Counted from the stretch's first letter, positions 1 through 5,950 are shown. The stretch is DNA of 5,950 nucleotides from an uncultured Clostridium sp. (GCA_902464345.1 CABQJA010000147.1:1-5950); one strand, 5' to 3'. Numbers and translations: made by a program. The notes: generated by a model not told the origin, from the letters alone.

Positions 1-47
1 TTCTAAAGTACTTAACCGTTTTTGTATAGGGGTAAGGTGTCACATCA

Positions 48-81
48 ATTGTAACTCTACAATCAGGATATTGTACACAAT
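48..81. repeat. Cluster of ATTGTA/TACAAT inverted repeats, possible operator
   Basis: ATTGTA (48-53) is followed after 4 nt by TACAAT (58-63), then after 6 nt by ATTGTA (70-75), and then by ACAAT (77-81). Neighbouring arms are mutually complementary, so several alternative dyads are possible. One more TACAAT lies at 183-188. The cluster ends about 10 bp before the candidate -35 element of the chemotaxis gene, a usual place for a regulator to bind. The region is AT-rich, so chance contributes. No regulator family is recognised from the motif. Confidence 0.35.
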
Positions 82-91
82 GTATAGTATC

Positions 92-120
92 TTGATTTTT
101 TTGCGATTTTGTTGTAAAAT
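92..120 (+). promoter_or_regulatory. Candidate sigma-A promoter of the chemotaxis gene
   Basis: TTGATT (92-97) and TAAAAT (115-120) are separated by 17 bp, matching the vegetative -35/-10 layout with 4/6 and 5/6 identities. Transcription would start near 127, leaving a leader of about 97 nt before the start at 224. Chemotaxis receptors in motile Clostridia are often driven by the flagellar sigma factor instead; a TAAA (158-161) and CGAT (177-180) pair resembles that promoter, but its spacing is about 2 nt short. No transcript data support either choice. Confidence 0.4.
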
Positions 121-223
121 ATTACCAAAATCGTGAGGGGAATTTATTAAAAAGTCTTAAAATCTATCTTCACAAGCGATTATACAATTTCTCGGGAAAT
201 CAATGAAAACAGGGGGACATTCT

Positions 224-1966
224 ATGATGAAACAGGAAGATTTAACGGAAGAATTACAACAGAGGGTTCAGACCAGGATTAATTTTGCACATTCTATAAG
301 GAGCAGGATCCTGGTCATGATCGTAGTGACGGTATTGATATGTGCATTGACGGTATTGTTTACAATTCGTCCGTTGATCACGAAGAATTTTTCGGCAATG
401 CAGAGCAGTTACATGAAGGATGTAGCAATGGCATACGGCAGGATGCTGGGAGAATATGTGACGGAAGGCGGGCTGGATATCGTATCGACACCGGAAGTAC
501 AGGATCTGTTGAAGGAGATCAGTATTAACGGAAAAGAAAGCAGCTATGCTTATGTAGTGGATCTGGACGGAACGATGTTATATCATCCGATTGCGGAGAA
601 AATCGGTGTTTCGGTGGAAAATGCGGTTGTAAAACAGATGCTGTCGGATATTAGGGATGGGAAACCGCAGCAGACGGCAGTCTATGAGTATGATTTCCGT
701 GGAGCAATTAAATATGCCGGCGTTTATCCGGATGAGGCACATGGCTTTCTGTTGATCATATCAGCCGATAAGGCGGAGATTACATCGGATATACAGAGCA
801 TTTTGTTAAAGACATTGATCAGTACACTGATCGCATTTATAGTCTGCGTTGTAATCGCAGTCTTCTGTTCTGCGATCATTACAAAGCCGATCAAGGAGAT
901 GGCAGAGATTACAGACCGGTTCTCAACTTTGGATCTGCGGGATGATGACCGACGGGAACAGATCGGACAGCGCCGGGATGAAGTGGGACTTTTAAGCCGG
1001 TCGATCGGTGGTGTCAGAGATCAGTTTAATGCAATTGTAACAGAGATTAAGGCACAGAGTAATAATATTCATACGACAGCGGCTGCTTTGGATGAACATG
1101 CCAAAGAGACACTGAACAATATGGAGCAGGTAGAACGGGCGGTATACGAGATCGCAGAAGGTGCCAGCTCACAGGCAGAGGATACCCAGAAGGCGACTGA
1201 GAATGTAATCCAGATGGGTAACATGGTAGAGGAGACCAACCAGGAGGTTGAGAATCTGTACTTATATGCGAATTCCATGAAGCAGTCCGGGGATGATGCT
1301 TCCCAAACCCTGGCGGATCTGGAGGAGATCAACCATAAGGCGAAGGAGTCGATCGATCTGATCTATCAGCAGACAAATACAACCAATGAGTCTGCCATGA
1401 AGATTCGTGAGGCAACAGAGCTGATCACATTTATTGCGGAGCAGACGAATCTTCTGTCACTGAATGCATCGATCGAGGCAGCCAGAGCCGGAGAACAGGG
1501 TCGGGGCTTTGCTGTTGTTGCATCCCAGATTCAGAAGCTTGCAGAGCAGTCCAACGATTCTGCCAGACAGATCGGTGAGATCATTACATTACTGATTTCC
1601 GATTCCGGTAAAGCGGTAGATACCATGAACGAGGTTATGGAGATCATGGAGGTTCAGAACCGGAATATTCATCAGATGGGACAGCAGTTTGAACAGTTAT
1701 TTGCGGCAATCGATAAGTCGAACCGGGGTGTCGGAAATATCGCAGACCGGACGAAGAGTCTGGATGAGGCGAGAGTCAATGTGGTTGATATCGTACAGAA
1801 TCTGACCGCAATTGCAGAAGAAAATGCAGCCGGTACACAGGAAACATCAGCTTCTGTAACTGAGGTAAGTGATATTGTTTCACAGATTTCCGAGAATGTA
1901 AATCAGTTACGCCAGATCGCAGAGGAACTGGAGCACCGGATGGAGATTTTCCGGTTGGATGAATAA
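224..1966 (+). CDS. Methyl-accepting chemotaxis protein with Cache-like sensor
   Basis: This is a transmembrane chemoreceptor of 580 residues that would signal to CheA/CheW at the inner face of the membrane. The ATG at 224 is preferred because AGGGGG (211-216) lies 7 nt before it; an in-frame ATG at 203 has only a weak site and would add 7 residues. From residue 1 at 224: TM1 about 29-48; an extracellular sensor about 55-188 with the Cache-like signature YAYVVDLDGTMLYHP at 108-122; TM2 about 193-219; HAMP about 220-273; then a long helical signalling region. The hairpin tip (about 404-438) has the near-invariant EQTNLLSLN, IEAARAGEQGRGFAVVA and KLAEQS segments. The Cache fold normally binds small ligands such as amino or organic acids; the ligand here cannot be predicted. 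The C-terminus ends EIFRLDE, with no NWETF-type CheR tether. No neighbouring che or flagellar gene is present. The family call is very secure. Confidence 0.96.
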   Translation: MMKQEDLTEELQQRVQTRINFAHSIRSRILVMIVVTVLICALTVLFTIRPLITKNFSAMQSSYMKDVAMAYGRMLGEYVTEGGLDIVSTPEVQDLLKEISINGKESSYAYVVDLDGTMLYHPIAEKIGVSVENAVVKQMLSDIRDGKPQQTAVYEYDFRGAIKYAGVYPDEAHGFLLIISADKAEITSDIQSILLKTLISTLIAFIVCVVIAVFCSAIITKPIKEMAEITDRFSTLDLRDDDRREQIGQRRDEVGLLSRSIGGVRDQFNAIVTEIKAQSNNIHTTAAALDEHAKETLNNMEQVERAVYEIAEGASSQAEDTQKATENVIQMGNMVEETNQEVENLYLYANSMKQSGDDASQTLADLEEINHKAKESIDLIYQQTNTTNESAMKIREATELITFIAEQTNLLSLNASIEAARAGEQGRGFAVVASQIQKLAEQSNDSARQIGEIITLLISDSGKAVDTMNEVMEIMEVQNRNIHQMGQQFEQLFAAIDKSNRGVGNIADRTKSLDEARVNVVDIVQNLTAIAEENAAGTQETSASVTEVSDIVSQISENVNQLRQIAEELEHRMEIFRLDE

Positions 1967-1995
1967 GAAAACCGGAACACGTTCTAAATGAGAAA

Positions 1996-2019
1996 ATACA
2001 TACCAAAATACATACCAAA
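1996..2019. repeat. Perfect 12-bp tandem direct repeat upstream of leuA promoter
   Basis: The unit ATACATACCAAA occurs twice back to back (1996-2007 and 2008-2019). It ends 12 bp before the -35 hexamer at 2032. Two direct half-sites one helical turn plus about 1.5 bp apart, just upstream of -35, could be a binding site for an activator or an UP-like element. It could equally be a simple slippage duplication. No known operator is recognised. Confidence 0.6.
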
Positions 2020-2031
2020 CAGATAAAGACA

Positions 2032-2060
2032 TTGACAGCTCTCTGATTTTATGCTAAGTT
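2032..2060 (+). promoter_or_regulatory. Extended -10 promoter of the leuA T-box transcript
   Basis: The -35 is a perfect TTGACA (2032-2037). After a 17-bp spacer comes TAAGTT (2055-2060), which keeps the key T1, A2 and T6 of the -10 consensus and is preceded by TGC (2052-2054), an extended -10 element. Transcription should begin near 2067, a few nucleotides before the base of T-box Stem I, which fits well. A nearby TATAAA (2066-2071) lacks a suitable -35 and would start transcription inside Stem I. Confidence 0.8.
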
Positions 2061-2119
2061 AAATCTATAAATGCAAGGACAAGGAATAGTAGGACTTAGG
2101 AAGGATTCAGAGAGCTGTC
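2034..2119. repeat. 13-bp perfect inverted repeat joining promoter and T-box Stem I
   Basis: GACAGCTCTCTGA (2034-2046) is the exact reverse complement of TCAGAGAGCTGTC (2107-2119). As RNA the helix could grow to about 16 bp with two G-U pairs and one A-U pair (2031-2033 with 2120-2122). The left arm overlaps the -35 element and spacer; the right arm contains the conserved AGAGAG segment of Stem I. A transcript started at about 2067 lacks the left arm, so only RNA started further upstream could form this helix. The pairing is seen directly; any function is inferred. Confidence 0.75.
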
Positions 2120-2316
2120 GGTTGGTGTGAGACAGTTACGGAATAAGTTTGAACTGGCCTTTGAGCAGCGGGCTGAAGGATAGATTCAGAAGTAGGCTTT
2201 GCCGGTGACTGACCGTTATTGCAGTAGGATATAAGACCGGGTGATCGAAATCCAGAAGCAGGATCATCAGTAAGTTTCAGGTTCGTATCTGTGAGAGTGC
2301 ATACAGAAGTATGAAT

Positions 2317-2350
2317 TAGAGTGGTACCGCGTAAGTTCCTTACGTCTCTA
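2317..2350 (+). promoter_or_regulatory. T-box antiterminator hairpin
   Basis: TAGAG (2317-2321) pairs with CTCTA (2346-2350). Next on the 5' side is the bulge TGGTACC (2322-2328), whose UGGU bases pair with the NCCA end of uncharged tRNA. The upper helix GCGTAAG (2329-2335) pairs with CTTACGT (2339-2345), including one G-U pair, around a TTC loop. Its 3' strand is the same sequence as the 5' strand of the terminator, so the two folds exclude each other. Confidence 0.92.
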
Positions 2351-2379
2351 ACGGAGAGATGTCAGGGGCTTTTTCTTTT
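2333..2379 (+). terminator. Intrinsic terminator of the T-box leader
   Basis: The strand 2333-2349 pairs with 2355-2371 around the loop AACGG. The core is ACGTCTCT with AGAGATGT; the lower stem is AAGTTCCT with AGGGGCTT, with a single internal T-C mismatch between them and a few G-U pairs. A T-rich tract (TTTTTCTTTT) follows. This is the default off state when tRNA-Leu is charged. Nothing further is recognised between it and the leuA ribosome binding site at 2426-2431. Confidence 0.92.
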
Positions 2380-2439
2380 GCAGGAAAGCATGCGGGACTG
2401 ACTTTTCACATAGGATACGGTAGATAGGAGGTTAAAGAA

Positions 2440-4104
2440 ATGATGAATTATCAGAAGTATCAGAGAGGCTATTTTATGCCGCCAACGGAGTGTTTGAAAT
2501 GGACACACAAGGAGTATATTGACCACGCACCGGCATGGTGTTCTGTAGATCTGCGGGATGGCAATCAGGCATTGATCGTTCCGATGAGTCTGGAAGAGAA
2601 GGTAGAGTTTTTCAAGATGCTGGTGAAGGTAGGCTTTAAGGAGATTGAGGTCGGATTCCCGGCTGCATCAGAGACCGAGTATGAGTTTCTTCGTACCCTG
2701 ATCGAGCAGGATCTGATTCCGGATGATGTAACGGTACAGGTACTGACCCAGTCCAGAGAGCATATTATCAAGAAGACATTTGAGGCTGTTCGCGGCTGCA
2801 AGCATGCAGTGGTACATTTGTATAATTCGACTTCATTGGCACAGCGGGAGCAGGTATTTAAGAAATCAAAGAAAGAAATTCTGGAGATCGCAGTTTCCGG
2901 AGCGAAGCTTTTAAAGCAGCTGGCAGAGGAAGACGGTGGTAACTTCCAGTTTGAATATTCACCGGAGAGCTTTACCGGAACTGAGCCGGAGTATGCATTA
3001 GAGGTCTGCAATGCCGTGATCGATGTATGGCAGCCGACCCCGGACAATAAGGTCATCATTAACCTTCCGGCAACTGTGGAGATGTCACTTCCGCACGTAT
3101 ATGCAAGTCAGATTGAGTATATGAGTGAGAATATGAATAACCGTGAGAACGTGATCCTTTCCCTTCATCCGCATAATGACCGTGGATGCGGTGTGGCAGA
3201 TGCAGAGCTTGGTATTCTGGCAGGTGCAGACCGGATCGAGGGTACCCTGTTTGGCAATGGTGAGCGTACCGGTAATGTGGATATTATTACATTGGCAATG
3301 AACATGTATACACATGGAGTAGATCCGAAGCTTGACTTCAGCAATATACCGGAATTAACAGAGTTATATGAGCGTGTGACCAGAATGCATGTATATGAAC
3401 GTTCACCATATACCGGTCAGCTGGTATTTGCCGCATTCTCCGGTTCTCATCAGGATGCGATTGCCAAGGGTATGAAGTGGAGAGAAGAGAAGCATCTGGA
3501 GCAGTGGACCGTGCCATATCTTCCGTTGGATCCAAAGGATGTCGGCAGACGGTACGATGGCGATGTTATCCGTATCAACAGTCAGTCCGGTAAGGGCGGT
3601 ATCGGTTACATTCTGGAGCAGAAGTACGGCTTTAATCTTCCGCCGAAGATGCGGGAAGACCTTGGCTATACCGTCAAGGAAGTATCCGATCATATGCATA
3701 AGGAGCTGGAGGCAAGCGAGGTACTTGACATCTTCCAGAAGACTTATGTAAATATCAACAGTCCGATCCGATTGTTAGAGGCTCATTTCACACAGGGAGA
3801 AGAGTTTACGGCAGAGATTACAATTGAGATCGATGGTGCGAAGAAGGTATATCATGGCAAGGGTAACGGACGTCTGGATGCGATTTCCAATGCGGTAAAG
3901 AAGCATTTCAAGATCGACTTCTCATTGATCTGCTATGAGGAGCATGCATTACAGGTAGGTTCTAATTCACAGGCGTGTGCATATGTGGGTATTGAACGGA
4001 AGGATGGAACGGTAGCATGGGGTGCCGGTATCCAGAACGATATTATTGATGCATCCGCATATGCATTGATCAGTGCAATTAACCGTTCGGGACTTGTGAA
4101 ATAA
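2440..4104 (+). CDS. leuA: 2-isopropylmalate synthase, long (type-2) form
   Basis: This cytosolic enzyme condenses acetyl-CoA with 2-oxoisovalerate to give 2-isopropylmalate, the first committed step of leucine synthesis. The start is the first of two adjacent ATGs, 8 nt after AGGAGG (2426-2431). At 554 residues it is full length for the type-2 family (the E. coli form is about 523). The TIM-barrel domain (about 30-310) has the DLRDGNQ motif at 37-43 (catalytic Arg39, metal ligand Asp40), EVGFP at 70-74, the metal-binding HPHND at 243-247, and GNGERTGN at 272-279 with metal ligand Asn279. A linker region carries SGSHQDAIAKG (334-344) with the conserved His337. The C-terminal part (about 430-554) matches the LeuA allosteric domain that binds leucine, with GSNSQACAYVGI near 508-518. 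It follows the leucine T-box leader, so control is double: tRNA charging on transcription and leucine on the enzyme. leuB, leuC and leuD are not in the window. Related Claisen-type synthases (homocitrate, citramalate) are less likely given the type-2 features and the T-box. Confidence 0.96.
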   Translation: MMNYQKYQRGYFMPPTECLKWTHKEYIDHAPAWCSVDLRDGNQALIVPMSLEEKVEFFKMLVKVGFKEIEVGFPAASETEYEFLRTLIEQDLIPDDVTVQVLTQSREHIIKKTFEAVRGCKHAVVHLYNSTSLAQREQVFKKSKKEILEIAVSGAKLLKQLAEEDGGNFQFEYSPESFTGTEPEYALEVCNAVIDVWQPTPDNKVIINLPATVEMSLPHVYASQIEYMSENMNNRENVILSLHPHNDRGCGVADAELGILAGADRIEGTLFGNGERTGNVDIITLAMNMYTHGVDPKLDFSNIPELTELYERVTRMHVYERSPYTGQLVFAAFSGSHQDAIAKGMKWREEKHLEQWTVPYLPLDPKDVGRRYDGDVIRINSQSGKGGIGYILEQKYGFNLPPKMREDLGYTVKEVSDHMHKELEASEVLDIFQKTYVNINSPIRLLEAHFTQGEEFTAEITIEIDGAKKVYHGKGNGRLDAISNAVKKHFKIDFSLICYEEHALQVGSNSQACAYVGIERKDGTVAWGAGIQNDIIDASAYALISAINRSGLVK

Positions 4105-4115
4105 GAGATAAAATG

Positions 4116-4135
4116 ATATTCTGAAATCAGAATAT
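4116..4135 (+). other. AT-rich 9-bp hairpin between leuA and the CoA ligase
   Basis: ATATTCTGA (4116-4124) and TCAGAATAT (4127-4135) form a perfect inverted repeat. Only two or three T residues follow and the stem has just two G-C pairs per arm, so it is a poor intrinsic terminator. It lies 11 nt after the leuA stop. It may act as a weak attenuator or 3' RNA-stability element that lowers expression of the downstream pair relative to leuA. No promoter with a convincing -35/-10 pair was found in the 77-nt gap. Confidence 0.5.
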
Positions 4136-4181
4136 TTGTAGTACGTAAAATATTTAAATTACAAAGGTGGAGGTTACAAAC

Positions 4182-5489
4182 ATGGGGAACTATTTTCAGC
4201 CTGAGATCGAGTGTGCATCACAGGATCAGATTCGGGCATGGCAGGATGAACGCCTGGTAAAGCAGGTGAAGCATGTCTACGATAACGTAGAGATGTACCG
4301 GAAACGGATGGACGAGAAAGGACTGAAGCCGGAAGATATTAAGGGTGTGGAGGATCTGCACAAGCTTCCGTTTATTACAAAGGATGACCTGCGGGACGAA
4401 TATCCTTACGGACTTCTGGCAACACCACTTTCCGACTGCGTACGTATTCAGTCAACCAGCGGTACAACCGGACGGCGTGTCGTTGCATTCTATACACAGC
4501 ATGACATTGATTTATGGGAAGAATGCTGCGCAAGAGCAATCGTGGCAGCCGGAGGTACCAAGGATGATGTGGTACATGTCAGCTATGGATTCGGATTGTT
4601 TACCGGCGGTGCAGGATTAAATGGCGGTTCCCACAGACTTGGCTCTCTGACGCTGCCAATGTCATCCGGCAATACCGATCGACAGATTCAGTTTATGACA
4701 GATCTGGGGTCTACGATTCTCTGTTGTACTCCATCCTATGCGGCATATCTGGCAGAGACGATCATTGAACGCGGATTGCGGGATAAGATTAAGCTGAAGG
4801 CCGGTATTTTCGGCGCAGAGGCATGGACCGAGGAGATGCGGCATGATATCGAGAATAAGCTGGGAATCAAGGCATATGATATTTATGGTCTGACAGAGAT
4901 TTCCGGACCGGGTGTTTCTTTTGAGTGTGAAGAGCAGTCCGGTATGCATGTAAATGAAGATCATTTTATTGCAGAGGTTATTAATCCGGTTACCGGTGAA
5001 GTGCTTCCGGATGGCGAGAAGGGTGAACTGGTATTTACGAGTATTACGAAAGAAGCGTTCCCGTTACTGCGTTATCGAACAAGAGATATCTGTATCCTGA
5101 GTCATAAGAAATGTTCGTGTGGCAGAACACATGTTAAGATGACAAAGCCGTTGGGACGCAGCGATGATATGCTGATCATCAAGGGTGTTAACGTATTCCC
5201 ATCTCAGATTGAGACAGTTCTTCTGAATAAGGGATATCCGGCAAATTATCAGATTATTGTAACCAGAGTAAATAACAGTGATAACCTGGAAGTTCAGGTT
5301 GAGATGACTCCGGAGATGTTCTCTGATTCTATCAGCGAGATTTCCGGCAGAGAGAAGCAGCTGGTAAGTGCATTAAAGGCAATGCTTGGTATTTATGCAG
5401 ATGTGAAGCTGGTGGCACCGAAGACAATCGCACGCAGCGAAGGAAAAGCCGTACGTGTCATTGACAAGCGGAATCTGTATCAGGCATAA
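4182..5489 (+). CDS. paaK: Phenylacetate-CoA ligase family (AMP-forming acyl/aryl-CoA ligase)
   Basis: The family activates phenylacetate or related acids with ATP and CoA through an acyl-adenylate, in the cytosol. The ATG at 4182 is chosen because GGAGG (4169-4173) lies 8 nt before it; a GTG at 4167 in the same frame overlaps that site. The product is 435 residues, close to the E. coli PaaK length of 437. Numbered from 4182: the ATP-binding loop STSGTTGRR at 91-99, YGLTEISGPG at 235-244, RYRTRD at 297-302, a CSCGRTH segment at 311-317 typical of PaaK, GRSDDMLIIKG at 325-335, and a C-terminal lid with the likely catalytic lysine in EGKAVRV (Lys422). In anaerobes such ligases often sit with indolepyruvate/2-oxoacid:ferredoxin oxidoreductase and an ACT protein; here the ACT gene follows by 21 nt. 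No aerobic phenylacetate-catabolism genes are visible. The substrate (phenylacetate, indoleacetate, or a branched-chain acid) is not determined by the sequence. It is possibly co-transcribed with leuA. Confidence 0.9.
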   Translation: MGNYFQPEIECASQDQIRAWQDERLVKQVKHVYDNVEMYRKRMDEKGLKPEDIKGVEDLHKLPFITKDDLRDEYPYGLLATPLSDCVRIQSTSGTTGRRVVAFYTQHDIDLWEECCARAIVAAGGTKDDVVHVSYGFGLFTGGAGLNGGSHRLGSLTLPMSSGNTDRQIQFMTDLGSTILCCTPSYAAYLAETIIERGLRDKIKLKAGIFGAEAWTEEMRHDIENKLGIKAYDIYGLTEISGPGVSFECEEQSGMHVNEDHFIAEVINPVTGEVLPDGEKGELVFTSITKEAFPLLRYRTRDICILSHKKCSCGRTHVKMTKPLGRSDDMLIIKGVNVFPSQIETVLLNKGYPANYQIIVTRVNNSDNLEVQVEMTPEMFSDSISEISGREKQLVSALKAMLGIYADVKLVAPKTIARSEGKAVRVIDKRNLYQA

Positions 5490-5510
5490 GGCAAAGAGGA
5501 GGTAGATGGT

Positions 5511-5942
5511 ATGACGGTAAAACAGATATCTATTTTTGTGGAAAATAAGATCGGGAATCTGGCTGAAGTGACAAAGGTGCTGGCAGACGCAGGGGTTAGT
5601 CTGCATGCAATCTCATTGGCGGACACCAAAGATTTCGGAGTATTGCGTGTGATTGTGAATGATTCTTATCTGGCAGCCACAACACTGAAGGCACAGGGAT
5701 ATATTTTCTCGATCACACCGGTGCTGGCAGTGGCAATCCCGGATGAACCGGGTAGTCTCTACCGCGTATTGACACTCTTGGAGGAAGCGGGAATCAATCT
5801 GGAGTATTTATATGACTTTAATACCGGAAAGAGCGATTCCGCATATCTGATCCTGAAAGTAAAACAGGTGGAGGAGGCAGCTGAGATGCTTGGAAAACAT
5901 GATATCCGGCTGCTGGATCAGGAAGATCTGAAAAACGCATAA
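5511..5942 (+). CDS. Tandem ACT-domain protein, likely amino-acid sensor
   Basis: This is a small cytosolic protein of 143 residues made almost wholly of two ACT domains. ACT 1 spans about 4-66 with VENKIGNLAEV (10-20) at the ligand turn (Gly15) and VSLHAISLAD on the following strand. ACT 2 spans about 71-137 with IPDEPGSLYRV (76-86; Gly81) and INLEYLYDF. ACT pairs bind amino acids and regulate enzymes allosterically, but there is no catalytic domain here, so it probably acts in trans. AGGAGG (5497-5502) lies 8 nt before the ATG, and the ligase stop is 21 nt upstream, so the two genes are almost surely co-transcribed and translated at similar rates. The neighbour suggests it senses an aromatic or branched-chain amino acid made or consumed by the ligase pathway; this is inference. 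No terminator is visible in the 8 nt that remain after the stop. Confidence 0.92.
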   Translation: MTVKQISIFVENKIGNLAEVTKVLADAGVSLHAISLADTKDFGVLRVIVNDSYLAATTLKAQGYIFSITPVLAVAIPDEPGSLYRVLTLLEEAGINLEYLYDFNTGKSDSAYLILKVKQVEEAAEMLGKHDIRLLDQEDLKNA

Positions 5943-5950
5943 AATAGTTA

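Larger units (their letters stand above)
2067..2379 (+). promoter_or_regulatory. T-box leader controlling leuA, probable leucine specifier
   Basis: This is a cis-acting RNA that reads tRNA charging and decides between terminator and antiterminator. Stem I has the 5' specifier-loop element AGTA (2088-2091), a helix 2092-2098 with 2144-2150, the conserved AGAGAG segment (2109-2114), an apical helix CTGTC (2115-2119) with GACAG (2131-2135), and the distal loop GGTTGGTGTGA. The specifier loop reads GAA-CTG-G, making CTG (2154-2156) the likely codon, i.e. leucine, in agreement with the downstream leuA. Stem III spans about 2282-2315. The T-box motif TGGTACCGCG is at 2322-2331, within the antiterminator. 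Uncharged tRNA-Leu should stabilise the antiterminator and allow readthrough. T-box identity is near certain; the leucine call rests on codon position plus gene context. Confidence 0.95.

Noticed and set aside
203..223. Upstream ATG at 203 as the chemoreceptor start
   Set aside because: It lacks a good ribosome binding site, and AGGGGG (211-216) sits 7 nt before the ATG at 224; the extra 7 residues carry no domain.
1949..1977. TTCCGGTT/AACCGGAA dyad as the chemoreceptor terminator
   Set aside because: It overlaps the last codons and the stop, has a 13-nt loop, and no T tract follows.
1776..2018. Minus-strand open frame across the end of the chemoreceptor gene and the repeat region
   Set aside because: It has no recognisable domain and overlaps the conserved coding strand; the tail outside the gene is repeat sequence.
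2565..3059. Open frame of 164 codons on the minus strand inside leuA
   Set aside because: It lies wholly opposite a well-conserved enzyme gene, has no recognisable domain, and is a composition shadow.
4116..4140. Hairpin after leuA as an intrinsic terminator
   Set aside because: The stem is AT-rich and followed by only two or three T residues, far weaker than the T-box terminator in the same window.
4167..4181. GTG at 4167 as the CoA ligase start
   Set aside because: The GTG is part of the AGGTGGAGG ribosome binding site that serves the ATG at 4182.
1..5950. tRNA, rRNA, CRISPR, insertion sequence or phage genes
   Set aside because: No spaced repeats, transposase or integrase motifs, or structural RNA signatures were found other than the T-box leader.

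Overview
The window looks like chromosomal DNA from a motile, low-to-mid-GC anaerobic Firmicute, most likely Lachnospiraceae/Clostridia. The evidence is strong AGGAGG-type ribosome binding sites 7-8 nt before each start, a T-box leader, a LeuA of the long type-2 ('yeast-type') family, and a phenylacetate-CoA ligase paired with a tandem-ACT protein, a pairing common in anaerobic Clostridia. The taxonomic call is inference from style and gene content, not from a database match. All four genes are on the + strand and intact.

Layout. Positions 1-223 are an AT-rich upstream region with a cluster of ATTGTA/TACAAT inverted repeats and a candidate vegetative promoter. Positions 224-1966 encode a membrane-bound methyl-accepting chemotaxis protein (TM - Cache-like sensor - TM - HAMP - signalling coiled coil). 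Positions 1967-2439 are non-coding but densely functional: a 12-bp tandem repeat, a strong extended -10 promoter, and a complete T-box leader ending in mutually exclusive antiterminator and terminator hairpins. The most likely specifier codon is CTG (Leu). Positions 2440-4104 encode 2-isopropylmalate synthase (LeuA). After a 77-nt gap with a small AT-rich hairpin come a PaaK-family CoA ligase (4182-5489) and, 21 nt later, a tandem ACT-domain protein (5511-5942).

How it fits together. The T-box senses uncharged tRNA-Leu and turns on leuA, the committed step of leucine synthesis; LeuA also carries its own C-terminal leucine-feedback domain. With no clear terminator or promoter between leuA and the ligase, the ligase and ACT genes may be co-transcribed and so fall partly under leucine control. 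The ligase/ACT pair is usually associated with 2-oxoacid:ferredoxin oxidoreductases and the interconversion of aryl- or branched-chain acids with 2-oxo acids. The chemotaxis gene appears to be a separate transcription unit.

The window holds no obviously new system. The points most worth a second look are a perfect 13-bp inverted repeat linking the T-box promoter to Stem I, and the placement of an acyl/aryl-CoA ligase plus ACT sensor downstream of a leucine T-box.
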